Origin: Acidobacteriota bacterium
Lineage (GTDB): Bacteria > Acidobacteriota > Blastocatellia > Pyrinomonadales > Pyrinomonadaceae
Assembly: GCA_019639155.1 (NCBI GenBank)
Contig: JAHBSJ010000003.1
Coordinates: 62,001-126,000, forward strand
DNA: 64,000 nt
Reading direction: 5' to 3'
The notes under the pieces are model-generated. The model searched no databases. It was not told the DNA's origin and saw only the letters and a list, made by a program, of their open reading frames with translations. Shown here one piece after another: positions 42,830 to 50,511 of this stretch (the first letter of the stretch is position 1; each line of letters begins with the position of its first letter). Position numbers and translations under genes: made by a program.

Positions 42830-43279
42830 ATGCAGCTTTTGGCATTTGCCGGATCAATTCAGCTTTTCCCGGACGGCACGCTGTTCATACACATCGGGCT
42901 CGTCCTGCTGATGATCTATATCCTCAACCGCACTTTTTACAGGCCCATAAATAAGGTCATCACTGAGCGCGAAAAATACAGCGGCGGACATTCCAGCGAG
43001 GCCGACGAGATCATCGCGAAGGCCGCCGAGAAAGAATCCGCTTACACCGCCGCGATGCTCGAAGCACGCAGCGAGGGCTATTCCTTGATCGAAAAGCAGC
43101 AGCAGGAAGCCGAGGCCGCACGCCAGGCAAAGCTCGCCGCACTCCGCAGCGAAACAGCTGCTCGCGTTGAAAAGGAGAAGGCGGACATTTCCAAGCAGAC
43201 CGCCGAAGCCCGCGACGCCATCGCCGCCGAGGCCGAAAAGCTCGCGGACAAGATCGCAGGGGAGATGCTGAAAGCGTAA
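42830..43279 (+). CDS. atpF: ATP synthase F0 subunit b' (first b-type subunit)
   Basis: A 149-residue peripheral-stalk subunit. One membrane helix lies at about residues 18-36 (FIHIGLVLLMIYILNRTFY), then the conserved RPINKVITERE turn and a long Ala/Glu/Lys coiled coil to the end. Two b-type genes in a row (b' and b) are typical of organisms with a heterodimeric stalk. It is the first gene of the cluster; no atpB or atpE precedes it in the window. Confidence 0.88.
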   Translation: MQLLAFAGSIQLFPDGTLFIHIGLVLLMIYILNRTFYRPINKVITEREKYSGGHSSEADEIIAKAAEKESAYTAAMLEARSEGYSLIEKQQQEAEAARQAKLAALRSETAARVEKEKADISKQTAEARDAIAAEAEKLADKIAGEMLKA

Positions 43280-43285
43280 TTTTAT

Positions 43286-43837
43286 ATGTTGGCAACCGTC
43301 ACATTCCTGCTAATGATGTTCGCTGCCGGCGGCGGCGGATTTTACGATAAATATTTCAACATTCCGGGCTTCGAGCTTTGGCGCTTTCTGAACCTCGCCA
43401 TCTTCGTCACCATCCTGTACAAGGTCCTGAAAAAGCCGCTTTCTGAGGCTTTCAAAGCAAAACGCGAAGAGATACGTGCCGACCTGATACGGGCCGAAGA
43501 AGAGAAAAAGGCAGCCGAAGCACGCCTCGCCCTCGCCTCGGAAAAAGAGGCGGCGACGGCCGCTGAAAAGGCGTCGATTCTCGAAAAAGCGCAGGCCGAA
43601 GCTGAATTCGAGGCAAAACGCGTCGCCGACGCTGCCGAAGCCGAGGCGAAACGCCTCACACAGCAGGCCGAGGCGGAGGTCACACGCCTGGCAACGCAGT
43701 CGCGTGCCGAGCTTCGCCGTTTCTCGGCAGAGGAAAGCATTCGTCTGGCGACAGAAAAACTGAAAACGCAGATCGACCCGGCAACGAACGCACGCCTGGT
43801 CAAAGCGAGCATCAACGAGATCGGAGGGCTGAATTAA
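43286..43837 (+). CDS. atpF: ATP synthase F0 subunit b
   Basis: A 183-residue protein with an N-terminal membrane helix around residues 26-48 (FLNLAIFVTILYKVL) followed by KPLSEAFKAKREEI and a long coiled coil. It is the second stalk subunit, 6 nt after b' and overlapping atpH by 1 nt. Confidence 0.92.
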   Translation: MLATVTFLLMMFAAGGGGFYDKYFNIPGFELWRFLNLAIFVTILYKVLKKPLSEAFKAKREEIRADLIRAEEEKKAAEARLALASEKEAATAAEKASILEKAQAEAEFEAKRVADAAEAEAKRLTQQAEAEVTRLATQSRAELRRFSAEESIRLATEKLKTQIDPATNARLVKASINEIGGLN

Positions 43838-44379
43838 TGAGCATCGAAGTAGTAGCCCGCCGTTATTCCACAGCACTCGCAGACGTCGTCGCAGGGCATG
43901 ACACAGCCGACACCGTGCGAAACGAGATCGCCGGTTTTGCCGCAATGCTTGCCGAAAATGCCGATCTGTCGAACGTTTTCGCCAATCCTTCGATCCCGCA
44001 CGCGTCGAAAGAAAAGGTCCTCGAAGAGATCCTTTCCAGAACGAAGCCGTCGCAGATCACGGCAAATTTCCTGCGTGTCCTGCTTCGCAATTCGCGGCTG
44101 ACGGAGATCGCCGTCATCAGGGAAAAATTTGAAGAGGAGCTTGAATTTCGCGGCGGCGTCGTCCCTGCCGAGGTCATCTCCGCGGCGGAACTACCGGCGG
44201 ACGAGCGTGCCGAATTCGAACGTTCGCTCGAAAAGCTCACGGGCAAGAAAGTGAAGATAGATTTTGCGGTGGACAGCGGCCTGATCGGCGGCGTCGTCAC
44301 GCGTATCGGCTCGACCGTCTATGACGGCTCGGTCAAAACGAAATTGGAGAATTTAAGAGAACAACTTATCAGCGGATAG
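43837..44379 (+). CDS. atpH: ATP synthase F1 subunit delta
   Basis: A 180-residue protein of the OSCP/delta family that joins the peripheral stalk to the alpha-beta ring. It shows the N-terminal [12 protein letters not shown] helix, [11 protein letters not shown], and the C-terminal [20 protein letters not shown] signature. The ATG overlaps the atpF stop. Confidence 0.95.
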   Translation: MSIEVVARRYSTALADVVAGHDTADTVRNEIAGFAAMLAENADLSNVFANPSIPHASKEKVLEEILSRTKPSQITANFLRVLLRNSRLTEIAVIREKFEEELEFRGGVVPAEVISAAELPADERAEFERSLEKLTGKKVKIDFAVDSGLIGGVVTRIGSTVYDGSVKTKLENLREQLISG

Positions 44380-44441
44380 GCTTTTGGCTTTTGGCTATCG
44401 GCTTTCGAATACCCAAAACCCAAAACCAAAGACCCAAACAT
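44380..44441. repeat. Periodic inverted repeat in the atpH-atpA gap
   Basis: The left part repeats GGCTTTTGGCTTTTGGC and the right part repeats CCCAAAACCCAAAACC. They can pair imperfectly and have a period of about 7 nt. It occupies the whole gap between two core genes, including the space just before the atpA start. Confidence 0.55.
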
Positions 44442-45974
44442 ATGGAAGCGATAAAAGCTAACGAGATCAACGAGATCATTAAAGCACAGATCGAGAATTT
44501 TGACGCGTCGATGACGGTCGCCGAGGTCGGCACCGTTATCAAGGTCGGCGACGGTATCGCCGAGATCTACGGCCTGGACAAGGTCATGGCGGGCGAGCTG
44601 CTGGAATTCCCGCACGGCGTCCGCGGCCTCGCGCTCAACCTTGAAGAAGACAAGGTCGGATGCGTGCTGTTCGGCGATTTTCAAAAGATCAAAGAGGGCG
44701 ACGAAGCCAAGCGAACCAAGCGCATCATGAGCGTGCCAGTGGGTGACGCACTGATCGGCCGCGTGGTTGACGCACTGGGCAACCCCATCGACCAGAAGGG
44801 CGACATCGTCACGGACACCTATTTTCGGGTCGAGCGTATCGCTCCCGGCATCATCGACCGTCAGCCCGTTAAAGAGCCGCTTCAGACCGGCCTGAAAGCT
44901 ATCGACTCGATGGTTCCAATCGGCCGCGGCCAGCGTGAGCTGATCATCGGCGACCGCCAGACCGGCAAGACCGCCGTCGCGATCGACACCATCATCAATC
45001 AGAAAGGCAAGGACGTCATCTGTATCTACGTCGCCATCGGCCAAAAGCAGTCGACCGTTGCTCAGGTCCGTCAAAAGCTCGAAGAATTCGGTGCGATGGA
45101 TTACACCATCATCGTTTCGGCGACCGCTTCGGACCCCGCGGCGATGCAGTTCCTGGCTCCGTACGCAGGCTGCGCGATGGGCGAATATTTCCGCGACAAC
45201 GGCCGCCACGCACTGACCATTTACGACGATCTCTCGAAGCAGGCCGCTGCGTATCGCGAGATCTCGCTGCTGCTCCGCCGTCCGCCGGGCCGCGAAGCAT
45301 ATCCCGGAGACGTTTTCTATCTCCACAGCCGCTTGCTCGAACGCGCCGCGAAAATGTCAGAAGCACGCGGCGGCGGAAGCTTGACATCGCTGCCGATCAT
45401 CGAAACGCAGGCAGGCGACATCTCGGCGTACATTCCGACGAACGTCATCTCGATCACCGACGGACAGATATTCCTTGAGAGCGACCTGTTCAACTCCGGC
45501 GTGCGTCCCGCTATCAACGTGGGTAACTCGGTTTCGCGTGTGGGCGGTTCGGCACAGATCAAGGCGATGAAACAGGTCGCCGGTACGCTGCGTATCGACC
45601 TTGCACAGTTCCGCGAGCTGGCCGCTTTCGCACAGTTCGGTTCGGACCTCGACAAATCGACCCAATCGCAGCTCGAACGCGGCAAACGCCTGACCGAAGT
45701 GCTCAAGCAGCCGCAGTACGTGCCGATGGAGGTCGAGGATCAGGTGTTCATCATCTGGGCGGTGACCAATGGTTTCGCCGATGATATCTCTGTTGAGGAC
45801 ATCCGCCGTTTCGAAGACGACCTGATGACCTTCGTAAAGAGCTCGCATCCGGGCGTGCTGAATTCGCTTCGCGAAAAGAAGAGCATCGACGACGATGTCA
45901 AAGCGGCAATGACCGAGGCCATCGACGATTTCAAGGCAACACGCTGGGAATCGGCCGCGTCGGCCGCAGCGTAA
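44442..45974 (+). CDS. atpA: ATP synthase F1 subunit alpha
   Basis: The non-catalytic nucleotide-binding subunit of the F1 ring. It has 510 residues. The Walker A motif [11 protein letters not shown] is at about residues 168-178, with the [13 protein letters not shown]alker B region and the arginine-finger segment ISDGQIFLE-like [16 protein letters not shown] followed by [18 protein letters not shown] 44442 begins at the family N terminus, while upstream in-frame codons fall in the repeat. Confidence 0.97.
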   Translation: MEAIKANEINEIIKAQIENFDASMTVAEVGTVIKVGDGIAEIYGLDKVMAGELLEFPHGVRGLALNLEEDKVGCVLFGDFQKIKEGDEAKRTKRIMSVPVGDALIGRVVDALGNPIDQKGDIVTDTYFRVERIAPGIIDRQPVKEPLQTGLKAIDSMVPIGRGQRELIIGDRQTGKTAVAIDTIINQKGKDVICIYVAIGQKQSTVAQVRQKLEEFGAMDYTIIVSATASDPAAMQFLAPYAGCAMGEYFRDNGRHALTIYDDLSKQAAAYREISLLLRRPPGREAYPGDVFYLHSRLLERAAKMSEARGGGSLTSLPIIETQAGDISAYIPTNVISITDGQIFLESDLFNSGVRPAINVGNSVSRVGGSAQIKAMKQVAGTLRIDLAQFRELAAFAQFGSDLDKSTQSQLERGKRLTEVLKQPQYVPMEVEDQVFIIWAVTNGFADDISVEDIRRFEDDLMTFVKSSHPGVLNSLREKKSIDDDVKAAMTEAIDDFKATRWESAASAAA

Positions 45975-45980
45975 ATTAGT

Positions 45981-46196
45981 ATGAAGGCCCATAGCTTCAC
46001 CGCGGTAGTCGAAAAATGCACCGAAACGGGGCTTTATGTCGGCTATATCCCGGGATTTCCCGGGGCTCATACTCAAGGGGAAACCCTCGACGAGGTCAAT
46101 GAGAATCTGCGTGAGGTCGTAGGCATGCTGCTGGAAGATGGAGAGCCTGTGCTTCAGGCAGAGTTCGTCGGAACGCAGCTTATCGAATTGAGGTGA
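45981..46196 (+). CDS. hicB: HicB-family antitoxin
   Basis: A 71-residue protein with the partial RNase-H-like fold of HicB ([20 protein letters not shown] and [18 protein letters not shown]). It has no C-terminal DNA-binding domain, which makes it the short type. It starts 6 nt after the atpA stop and ends 1 nt before the hicA start, so it appears to be read from the atp transcript. Confidence 0.87.
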   Translation: MKAHSFTAVVEKCTETGLYVGYIPGFPGAHTQGETLDEVNENLREVVGMLLEDGEPVLQAEFVGTQLIELR

Positions 46197-46197
46197 A

Positions 46198-46425
46198 ATG
46201 GGAACCGTTCCTGTACTGAAACCTCGACAGGTGATCCGAATACTCGAGACACTTGGTTTTATTGAGGTCAGACAGCGGGGCTCGCATAAACAATTCAGGC
46301 ATCCGGACGGACGGGCGACGACCGTCCCCGATCACAAAGGCCGCGACATATCGCCGCTGCTGCTACGCAAGATCGCGGACGACATCGGCATGAGGCTGGA
46401 TGATTTTTTGAGAGTAGGAAAGTAA
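46198..46425 (+). CDS. hicA: HicA-family toxin
   Basis: A 75-residue mRNA interferase of double-stranded RNA-binding fold. The catalytic His is His30 in [15 protein letters not shown], and the [17 protein letters not shown] segment completes the family pattern. The stop codon overlaps the atpG ATG by one base (TAATG). The toxin gene is thus translationally linked to an essential ATPase subunit. Confidence 0.9.
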   Translation: MGTVPVLKPRQVIRILETLGFIEVRQRGSHKQFRHPDGRATTVPDHKGRDISPLLLRKIADDIGMRLDDFLRVGK

Positions 46426-47297
46426 TGCCAAGTCTTTTGGACATGCGCCGACGCATCAAGTCGGTCAAGAACACACAGCAGATCACCAAGGCGATGAAGA
46501 TGGTTGCCGCGGCGAAATTGAAGCGTGCGCAGGACCGCGTGACGGCGTCGCGTCCGTATGCGGGCAAGATGAGCGAAGTGCTCGGCGATCTGAGTTCAAA
46601 GGTCGCGGGCGAATTTTCGCATCCGCTGCTCGATGAACGCGGCGACGAAAAATACCTCATCGTCCTTATCAGCGCTGATAAAGGCCTTGCCGGTGCATTC
46701 AACGCTAATGTCATCAAAGCGACGCAGGCTTTCCTTCGTGAGAACGAAGCGAAACAGGCCGAGCTCATCACCGTCGGCCGAAAGGGCCGCGATTTTTTCA
46801 AACGCCGCGATGTTGAGATAGTCGATGAATACATCGGCCTGACCGGCAGCGGCCAGGTGAATCACGCCGACGCCGTCGAGATCGCGAACAAGCTGATCGA
46901 AAAATTCACCGAGGACGAGTCCATCGACAAGGTGTTTGTCGTCTTTACCGAATTCAAGACCGTTCTGTCGCAAAAGCCCGTCATTCAGCAGCTTCTGCCG
47001 ATCCCGAAAACAGCGGAGGCAGACGGCGAGGCCGGCCCGACCGCGGAGTATATCTACGAACAGCCCGCGGCCGAGATCTTTGGCCGTCTGCTGCCCAAGC
47101 AGGTCGAAACGCAGATCTATCGCGGCATGCTCGAATCGGTCGCGTCCGAACAGGGCTCGCGAATGACGGCGATGGATTCCGCGTCAAAAAATGCAGGTGA
47201 ACTCATCGACACGCTGACGCTCAACATGAACCGCATCCGCCAGGCTGCAATTACAAAGGAGATCATCGAGGTCGTTTCCGGCGCCGCCGCTGCATAA
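46425..47297 (+). CDS. atpG: ATP synthase F1 subunit gamma
   Basis: The central rotor shaft. It has 290 residues. The N-terminal SLLDMRRRIKSVKNTQQITKAMKMV helix, the LIVLISADKGLAGAFN core and the C-terminal ATKNA-like ASKNAGELIDTLTLNMNRIRQ helix are intact. No atpD or atpC follows, so beta and epsilon must be encoded elsewhere. It is followed by a terminator. Confidence 0.96.
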   Translation: MPSLLDMRRRIKSVKNTQQITKAMKMVAAAKLKRAQDRVTASRPYAGKMSEVLGDLSSKVAGEFSHPLLDERGDEKYLIVLISADKGLAGAFNANVIKATQAFLRENEAKQAELITVGRKGRDFFKRRDVEIVDEYIGLTGSGQVNHADAVEIANKLIEKFTEDESIDKVFVVFTEFKTVLSQKPVIQQLLPIPKTAEADGEAGPTAEYIYEQPAAEIFGRLLPKQVETQIYRGMLESVASEQGSRMTAMDSASKNAGELIDTLTLNMNRIRQAAITKEIIEVVSGAAAA

Positions 47298-47318
47298 GCG
47301 CATTCACTTCAACATATA

Positions 47319-47378
47319 GCAGGCAAGCTATTTGAATTCTCGCGAGAATTCGTTTATGCTTTGCCTGCTTTTCGTTTT
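47319..47378 (+). terminator. Terminator of the atp cluster
   Basis: GCAGGCAAGC (47319-47328) pairs with GCTTTGCCTGC (47358-47368). The loop contains a second palindrome, GAATTCTCGCGAGAATTC (47334-47351), and the hairpin is followed by a T-rich tail. Confidence 0.85.
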
Positions 47379-47405
47379 TCAATTTCACACTTAGGAGGGA
47401 TAGCT

Positions 47406-47657
47406 ATGTTAATTGGCATTGGCGGGCTTTTAATGTTGATCTGTATCGTTTGGTTCGTTGTACTCAGCGTTCAGACCGGAGCGTCATCCGGCGAAAAGGT
47501 CATTTGGGTCATCGTCAATCTGCTTTTCCAGCCTTTGGCAGGCATCATTTTCTACGCAGTGAAAAAACAGGGACTCGTCCCGATGGTGCTCGGTATCATC
47601 GGTGTAGTGCTTTACGGCTACGGTTTTACCACGTCGATCGGCGAGGTCTTGAGGTAG
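47406..47657 (+). CDS. Small two-to-three-helix membrane protein (paralogue 1)
   Basis: An 83-residue protein with three hydrophobic segments. The central segment GEKVIWVIVNLLFQPLAGIIFYAVKKQG resembles phospholipase D N-terminal-type small membrane proteins. A strong AGGAGGG site precedes ATG 47406. A paralogue follows 57 nt downstream. The function is unknown. Confidence 0.75.
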   Translation: MLIGIGGLLMLICIVWFVVLSVQTGASSGEKVIWVIVNLLFQPLAGIIFYAVKKQGLVPMVLGIIGVVLYGYGFTTSIGEVLR

Positions 47658-47714
47658 TATTGTCTGAAAAATAAAATTCCTGACTAAAAAACAAACCCCC
47701 TTGGAGGAACATCT

Positions 47715-47975
47715 ATGATAGCGATTCTCGGTTACATTCTTCTTCTCGTCGGTACCATTTGGCTGGTCGTGACGGCCATTCAGACCGGTTCGAATACACA
47801 GGAAAAGGTCATTTGGGGCCTTGTCAATTTCTTTTGCCAGCCGCTCGGCGGCATTGTTTTCTTCATCATGAGAAAGCAGGGAATGGTCCCCCTCATCCTC
47901 GTCATCGCCGGCTGGATAGCACTTGTGGTCGGCGGCGGGCTCGCATTTTCGTCGGGCTTCAATATGCCTAATTAA
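47715..47975 (+). CDS. Small two-to-three-helix membrane protein (paralogue 2)
   Basis: An 86-residue tandem paralogue of the preceding gene, with the shared pattern IQTGSNTQEKVIWGLVNFF and QPLGGIVFFIMRKQGMVP. A GGAGG site precedes the ATG. Its stop overlaps the VanZ-like start by one base. The function is unknown. Confidence 0.78.
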   Translation: MIAILGYILLLVGTIWLVVTAIQTGSNTQEKVIWGLVNFFCQPLGGIVFFIMRKQGMVPLILVIAGWIALVVGGGLAFSSGFNMPN

Positions 47976-48448
47976 TGGCGTCTGTGGTTTCTGACAACGG
48001 CCGGCGCGGGCGGCTCTCAGCCTACGCGCCGGTTTTTTTGTGGGTCGCGGTCATCTTTTACCTGTCCAGTGACAGCGGCTCGATGAACGAGACCTCGCGG
48101 TTCTTACGCCCGCTTGTACTGTTCTTCTTCCCCGATATCAGCGAGTCATCGCTCGGGATCATCCACGGCATCGTCCGCAAATCCGCTCACGTTATCGAAT
48201 ACGCCGTCCTCGCTCTGCTTGTGCTTCGAGCGATGTCGACCTCGCATTTCGAGGTTCTGCGGCGTTACAAATTCGTGATACCGATACTCTTCGTCATCGC
48301 CATCGCATCGATAGACGAATTCAATCAGAGCTTTTCATCCGCACGCACGGGAACTTATCAAGACGTCCTCCTCGACACCGCCGGCGGCATCACCGCCGTC
48401 CTTGCGGTATGGCTCTGGACCCGCTTTCGCCGCGTCAGCAGCGACTGA
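47975..48448 (+). CDS. VanZ-like family membrane protein
   Basis: A 157-residue protein with four membrane segments. The family motifs RKSAHVIEYAVLALL and SIDEFNQSFSSARTGTYQDVLLD (Asp-Glu-x2-Gln) are clear. VanZ-like proteins occur widely without glycopeptide resistance genes, so resistance should not be inferred. It overlaps the preceding small membrane gene by one base. Confidence 0.92.
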   Translation: MASVVSDNGRRGRLSAYAPVFLWVAVIFYLSSDSGSMNETSRFLRPLVLFFFPDISESSLGIIHGIVRKSAHVIEYAVLALLVLRAMSTSHFEVLRRYKFVIPILFVIAIASIDEFNQSFSSARTGTYQDVLLDTAGGITAVLAVWLWTRFRRVSSD

Positions 48449-48499
48449 AAATTGTGCCGGAGCGAATAGGTCCGTCGCCAACGGCGACAAACAAACATA

Positions 48500-48767
48500 G
48501 CCCGGGGAAAACGAGCGAAGCGAGAGCCTCCCCGGGGTTCGGGTTGGAATCCAGTGCCCGTCCCTGAAAGGGACGAACACGTCGCGACAAATGTCTCTCG
48601 CTTTCAGCTAGCGAGCGATCCGGCTAGCCGGGAGTTGCAGAAGCCCGCGCGTGAGCAAGGGCGATATCCGGAGCGTGGTCATACGGAAAGAACGCGGGTA
48701 GAAGATGCGTGCGGTTTTTTCGTTGGTGCCGGTCGTTCGCTATCGCCCTTGATCACGCGCGGGCTTG
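48500..48767. repeat. Cluster of unrelated hairpins in a gene-free stretch
   Basis: Successive palindromes are seen: CCCGGGGAAAAC...CTCCCCGGGG (48500-48537), CGTCCCTGAAAGGGACG (about 48559-48575), CTCGCTTTCAGCTAGCGAG (48598-48616) with GGCTAGCCGG, and a long-range pair AAGCCCGCGCGTGAGCAAGG (48641-48660) with its complement at 48739-48767. They fill the gap between the VanZ-like gene and the RHS fragment. Confidence 0.75.
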
Positions 48768-48769
48768 TG

Positions 48770-49038
48770 CAACCTTGCCGTGGCATCGGTAAACTGCCAG
48801 CCGACTGTGTATTAGTAGCTGTCACCTCCTGCCGTGCGATGGTCCGGCCGCCGGCCGCGACGTATGTGTAACGCTTTTTGCCTGTCTTCGTCGCCTCGCT
48901 CACCACGCTGCCTGTCACGCTCGAACTGATGAAATAGACGTGGTCCCAATCTTCCCACTGTTCCTGTTCACCGTCCCAAACCCTCTGCGACCGCTTCGCC
49001 TCGCCGCCGATCACATTATAACAAGGTGCTATTTTCAC
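48770..49038 (-). pseudogene. RHS core fragment
   Basis: The minus-strand frame reads YFISSSVTGSVVSEATKTG followed by KKRYTYVAAGGRTIARQEVT. This is the typical stretch of an RHS-repeat core just before the hypervariable tip. The 5' part is missing, and the 3' part runs into a dispersed hairpin repeat. It is an orphan remnant facing the opposite way from the one at 41.5 kb. Confidence 0.7.
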
Positions 49039-49059
49039 TCTCTTGTTGCTCCGGAATGA

Positions 49060-49569
49060 TCAGTGAAGAGGCTTAGGCCTTGGGCGATATTCAATCCAGA
49101 CAACTCTTTCAACCATCACCCTGTCACTTGTTTCGACGATCTCAGTTACAATTAGGATGCCGTCATCCTTATTGAAATACGAAAGTTCACGGGGCGAAAA
49201 TGTTGAATCCTTCGTGAACTTATCGAGATTGAGATTGAGGCGGCTAATGGGAAATCTATACGGCGAAATCATCGCTTCAATGACCGTTCCTTTACTAACG
49301 GCACAAGAGCACTCCTTAATATATTGGTTCGCCACTGCATAATTAATTGTTATCTTGCCGAAGTCAGCAACATAGGTCTGAAATGGCGAAGATTTATCCT
49401 TTGTTATTGAATCACCAAAGGCCCTTTCTATTTCAGCCCTGTTTGTCGCTAATGGAATCACCCATCTCCAGCCCTGATCAATTGGTGCTGAAGCCTGTCC
49501 GATTAATGCGCTGCAAATCAAAAGACAGTAAACTGCGAGAATAATTGATGCGAATATTGGTCTCTTCAT
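49060..49569 (-). CDS. Secreted protein of unknown function
   Basis: A 169-residue protein with a signal peptide (residues 1-27) and a mature domain of mixed alpha/beta type with two cysteines (ECSCAVS). It contains segments such as WRWVIPLATNRAEIERAFG and YFNKDDGILIVTEI. The composition is lower in GC than in the core genes. It lies between a toxin-tail-like fragment and an RHS fragment. I do not recognise the family with confidence; an immunity or accessory role is only suggested by position. Confidence 0.65.
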   Translation of the reverse strand: MKRPIFASIILAVYCLLICSALIGQASAPIDQGWRWVIPLATNRAEIERAFGDSITKDKSSPFQTYVADFGKITINYAVANQYIKECSCAVSKGTVIEAMISPYRFPISRLNLNLDKFTKDSTFSPRELSYFNKDDGILIVTEIVETSDRVMVERVVWIEYRPRPKPLH

Positions 49570-49592
49570 AATCTAATAACAAGTTAATAGTT

Positions 49593-49793
49593 CTAATCTG
49601 GCATACAATGCTTTTTCAGTTCTGTGTTCCAATATCGACTCGCTGCGGTTGTATCCCTAAAGTCAAATCGAGAATTCATATCCCCATTCATTTGTGCAAC
49701 GGCCCGAGCCAGAGGTACGTCGTGAAAACTGAAATGAACCAATTCATGAATTGCGACAAACGCTCTGTCTGTTATGAATTTTAAAAGAACCAA
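49593..49793 (-). pseudogene. C-terminal toxin-like fragment with HExxH motif
   Basis: A 66-residue frame contains FVAIHELVHFSFHDVPLA, a zinc-metallopeptidase-type HELVH, and ends ASRYWNTELKKHCMPD. This fits the final part of polymorphic-toxin (RHS) tips. The only start is a TTG that lies inside the conserved 138-nt element, so the natural upstream part has been cut away. It is an orphan tip. Confidence 0.5.
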
Positions 49794-49925
49794 TTGGGGT
49801 CAGGTCTGCGATATTGCGATTCTCGCTCTTGAATTTGATCGCTTTTGGCTCACGGGTCGATGCACATTCTCGGCCATTTCGGGGTGATCGCAACATTATA
49901 AGTGAAAATATAGCATCATTTGGGC
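49787..49925 (-). repeat. Conserved 138-nt element, copy 2 (inverted)
   Basis: Reverse-complement copy of 40697-40834, starting at GAACCAATTGGGGTC and ending near CATCATTTGGGC. It again lies between a hairpin array and RHS-related cargo. Confidence 0.85.
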
Positions 49926-49944
49926 TGAATATGATCGATTCAGT

Positions 49945-50311
49945 GGTCCGGCAAGCTGCCTGCGCTCCGGCGGCATTGCCGCGCTCTTTGAATTGCCACG
50001 CTCTTTAGAGCGTGGAACACAGGGCAATAATGAGTCTCCGGGCTTTAGCCCCGGATGAATATTTGGGCTAAAGCCCAATTCCCAAATGTGCATCTGAACC
50101 GTCGGCAGAAGCCGACGGCAATTCTAATGCAGGTTAGGTGCAGGCAAGCTGCCCGCGGTCCGACGTTCAACCACCCGCTACCGCAGGTGGTTCTGACAAG
50201 ATGCAGGCTGGCAGGCGTGCGGTTCGGCGTACAACCACCCGCTACCGCAGGTGGTTCTGACAAGAACGGTCCGGCGGGACTCCCATTGCGGTCACTGCGG
50301 CCTCTGCGTTT
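49945..50311 (-). repeat. Composite hairpin array, copy 2 (inverted)
   Basis: Read on the minus strand it has the same order as the 40.1 kb array: periodic CGCAGAGGCCGCAGTGACCGC, CGGACCG..., GCACGCCTGCCAGCCTGC, GCCGTCGGCTTCTGCCGACGG, TTGGGCTTTAGCCCAA, GGGGCTAAAGCCCGG, CCACGCTCTAAAGAGCGTGG. Two family A palindromes (50168-50199 and 50231-50263, ACCCGCTACCGCAGGTGG) are inserted. With the 138-nt element it fills the gene-free 49.79-50.5 kb. Confidence 0.9.
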
Positions 50312-50511
50312 GAAAATAATGTACGTCAATACGATCGCTCAGGACATACAGTTCTACGCTGAGCCCTTTCTGACGTGCGGGTTGTGGACACAATTTCGCG
50401 GCATTTACCATTCACCCGCTCAAAACAGCAATTTGCTTTCAATTCAGGCAACTTTGTGTCATATTCTATCGTTAGTGTTTTCAGCATTTTAATTTCCCGG
50501 GAGTACATTTG

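Noticed and set aside
44319..45326. Minus-strand frame of 335 codons opposite atpA
   Set aside because: Shadow of the ATP synthase alpha gene.
47975..48448. VanZ-like gene considered as glycopeptide resistance
   Set aside because: No vanHAX or vanY genes are nearby; VanZ-like proteins are widespread without resistance.
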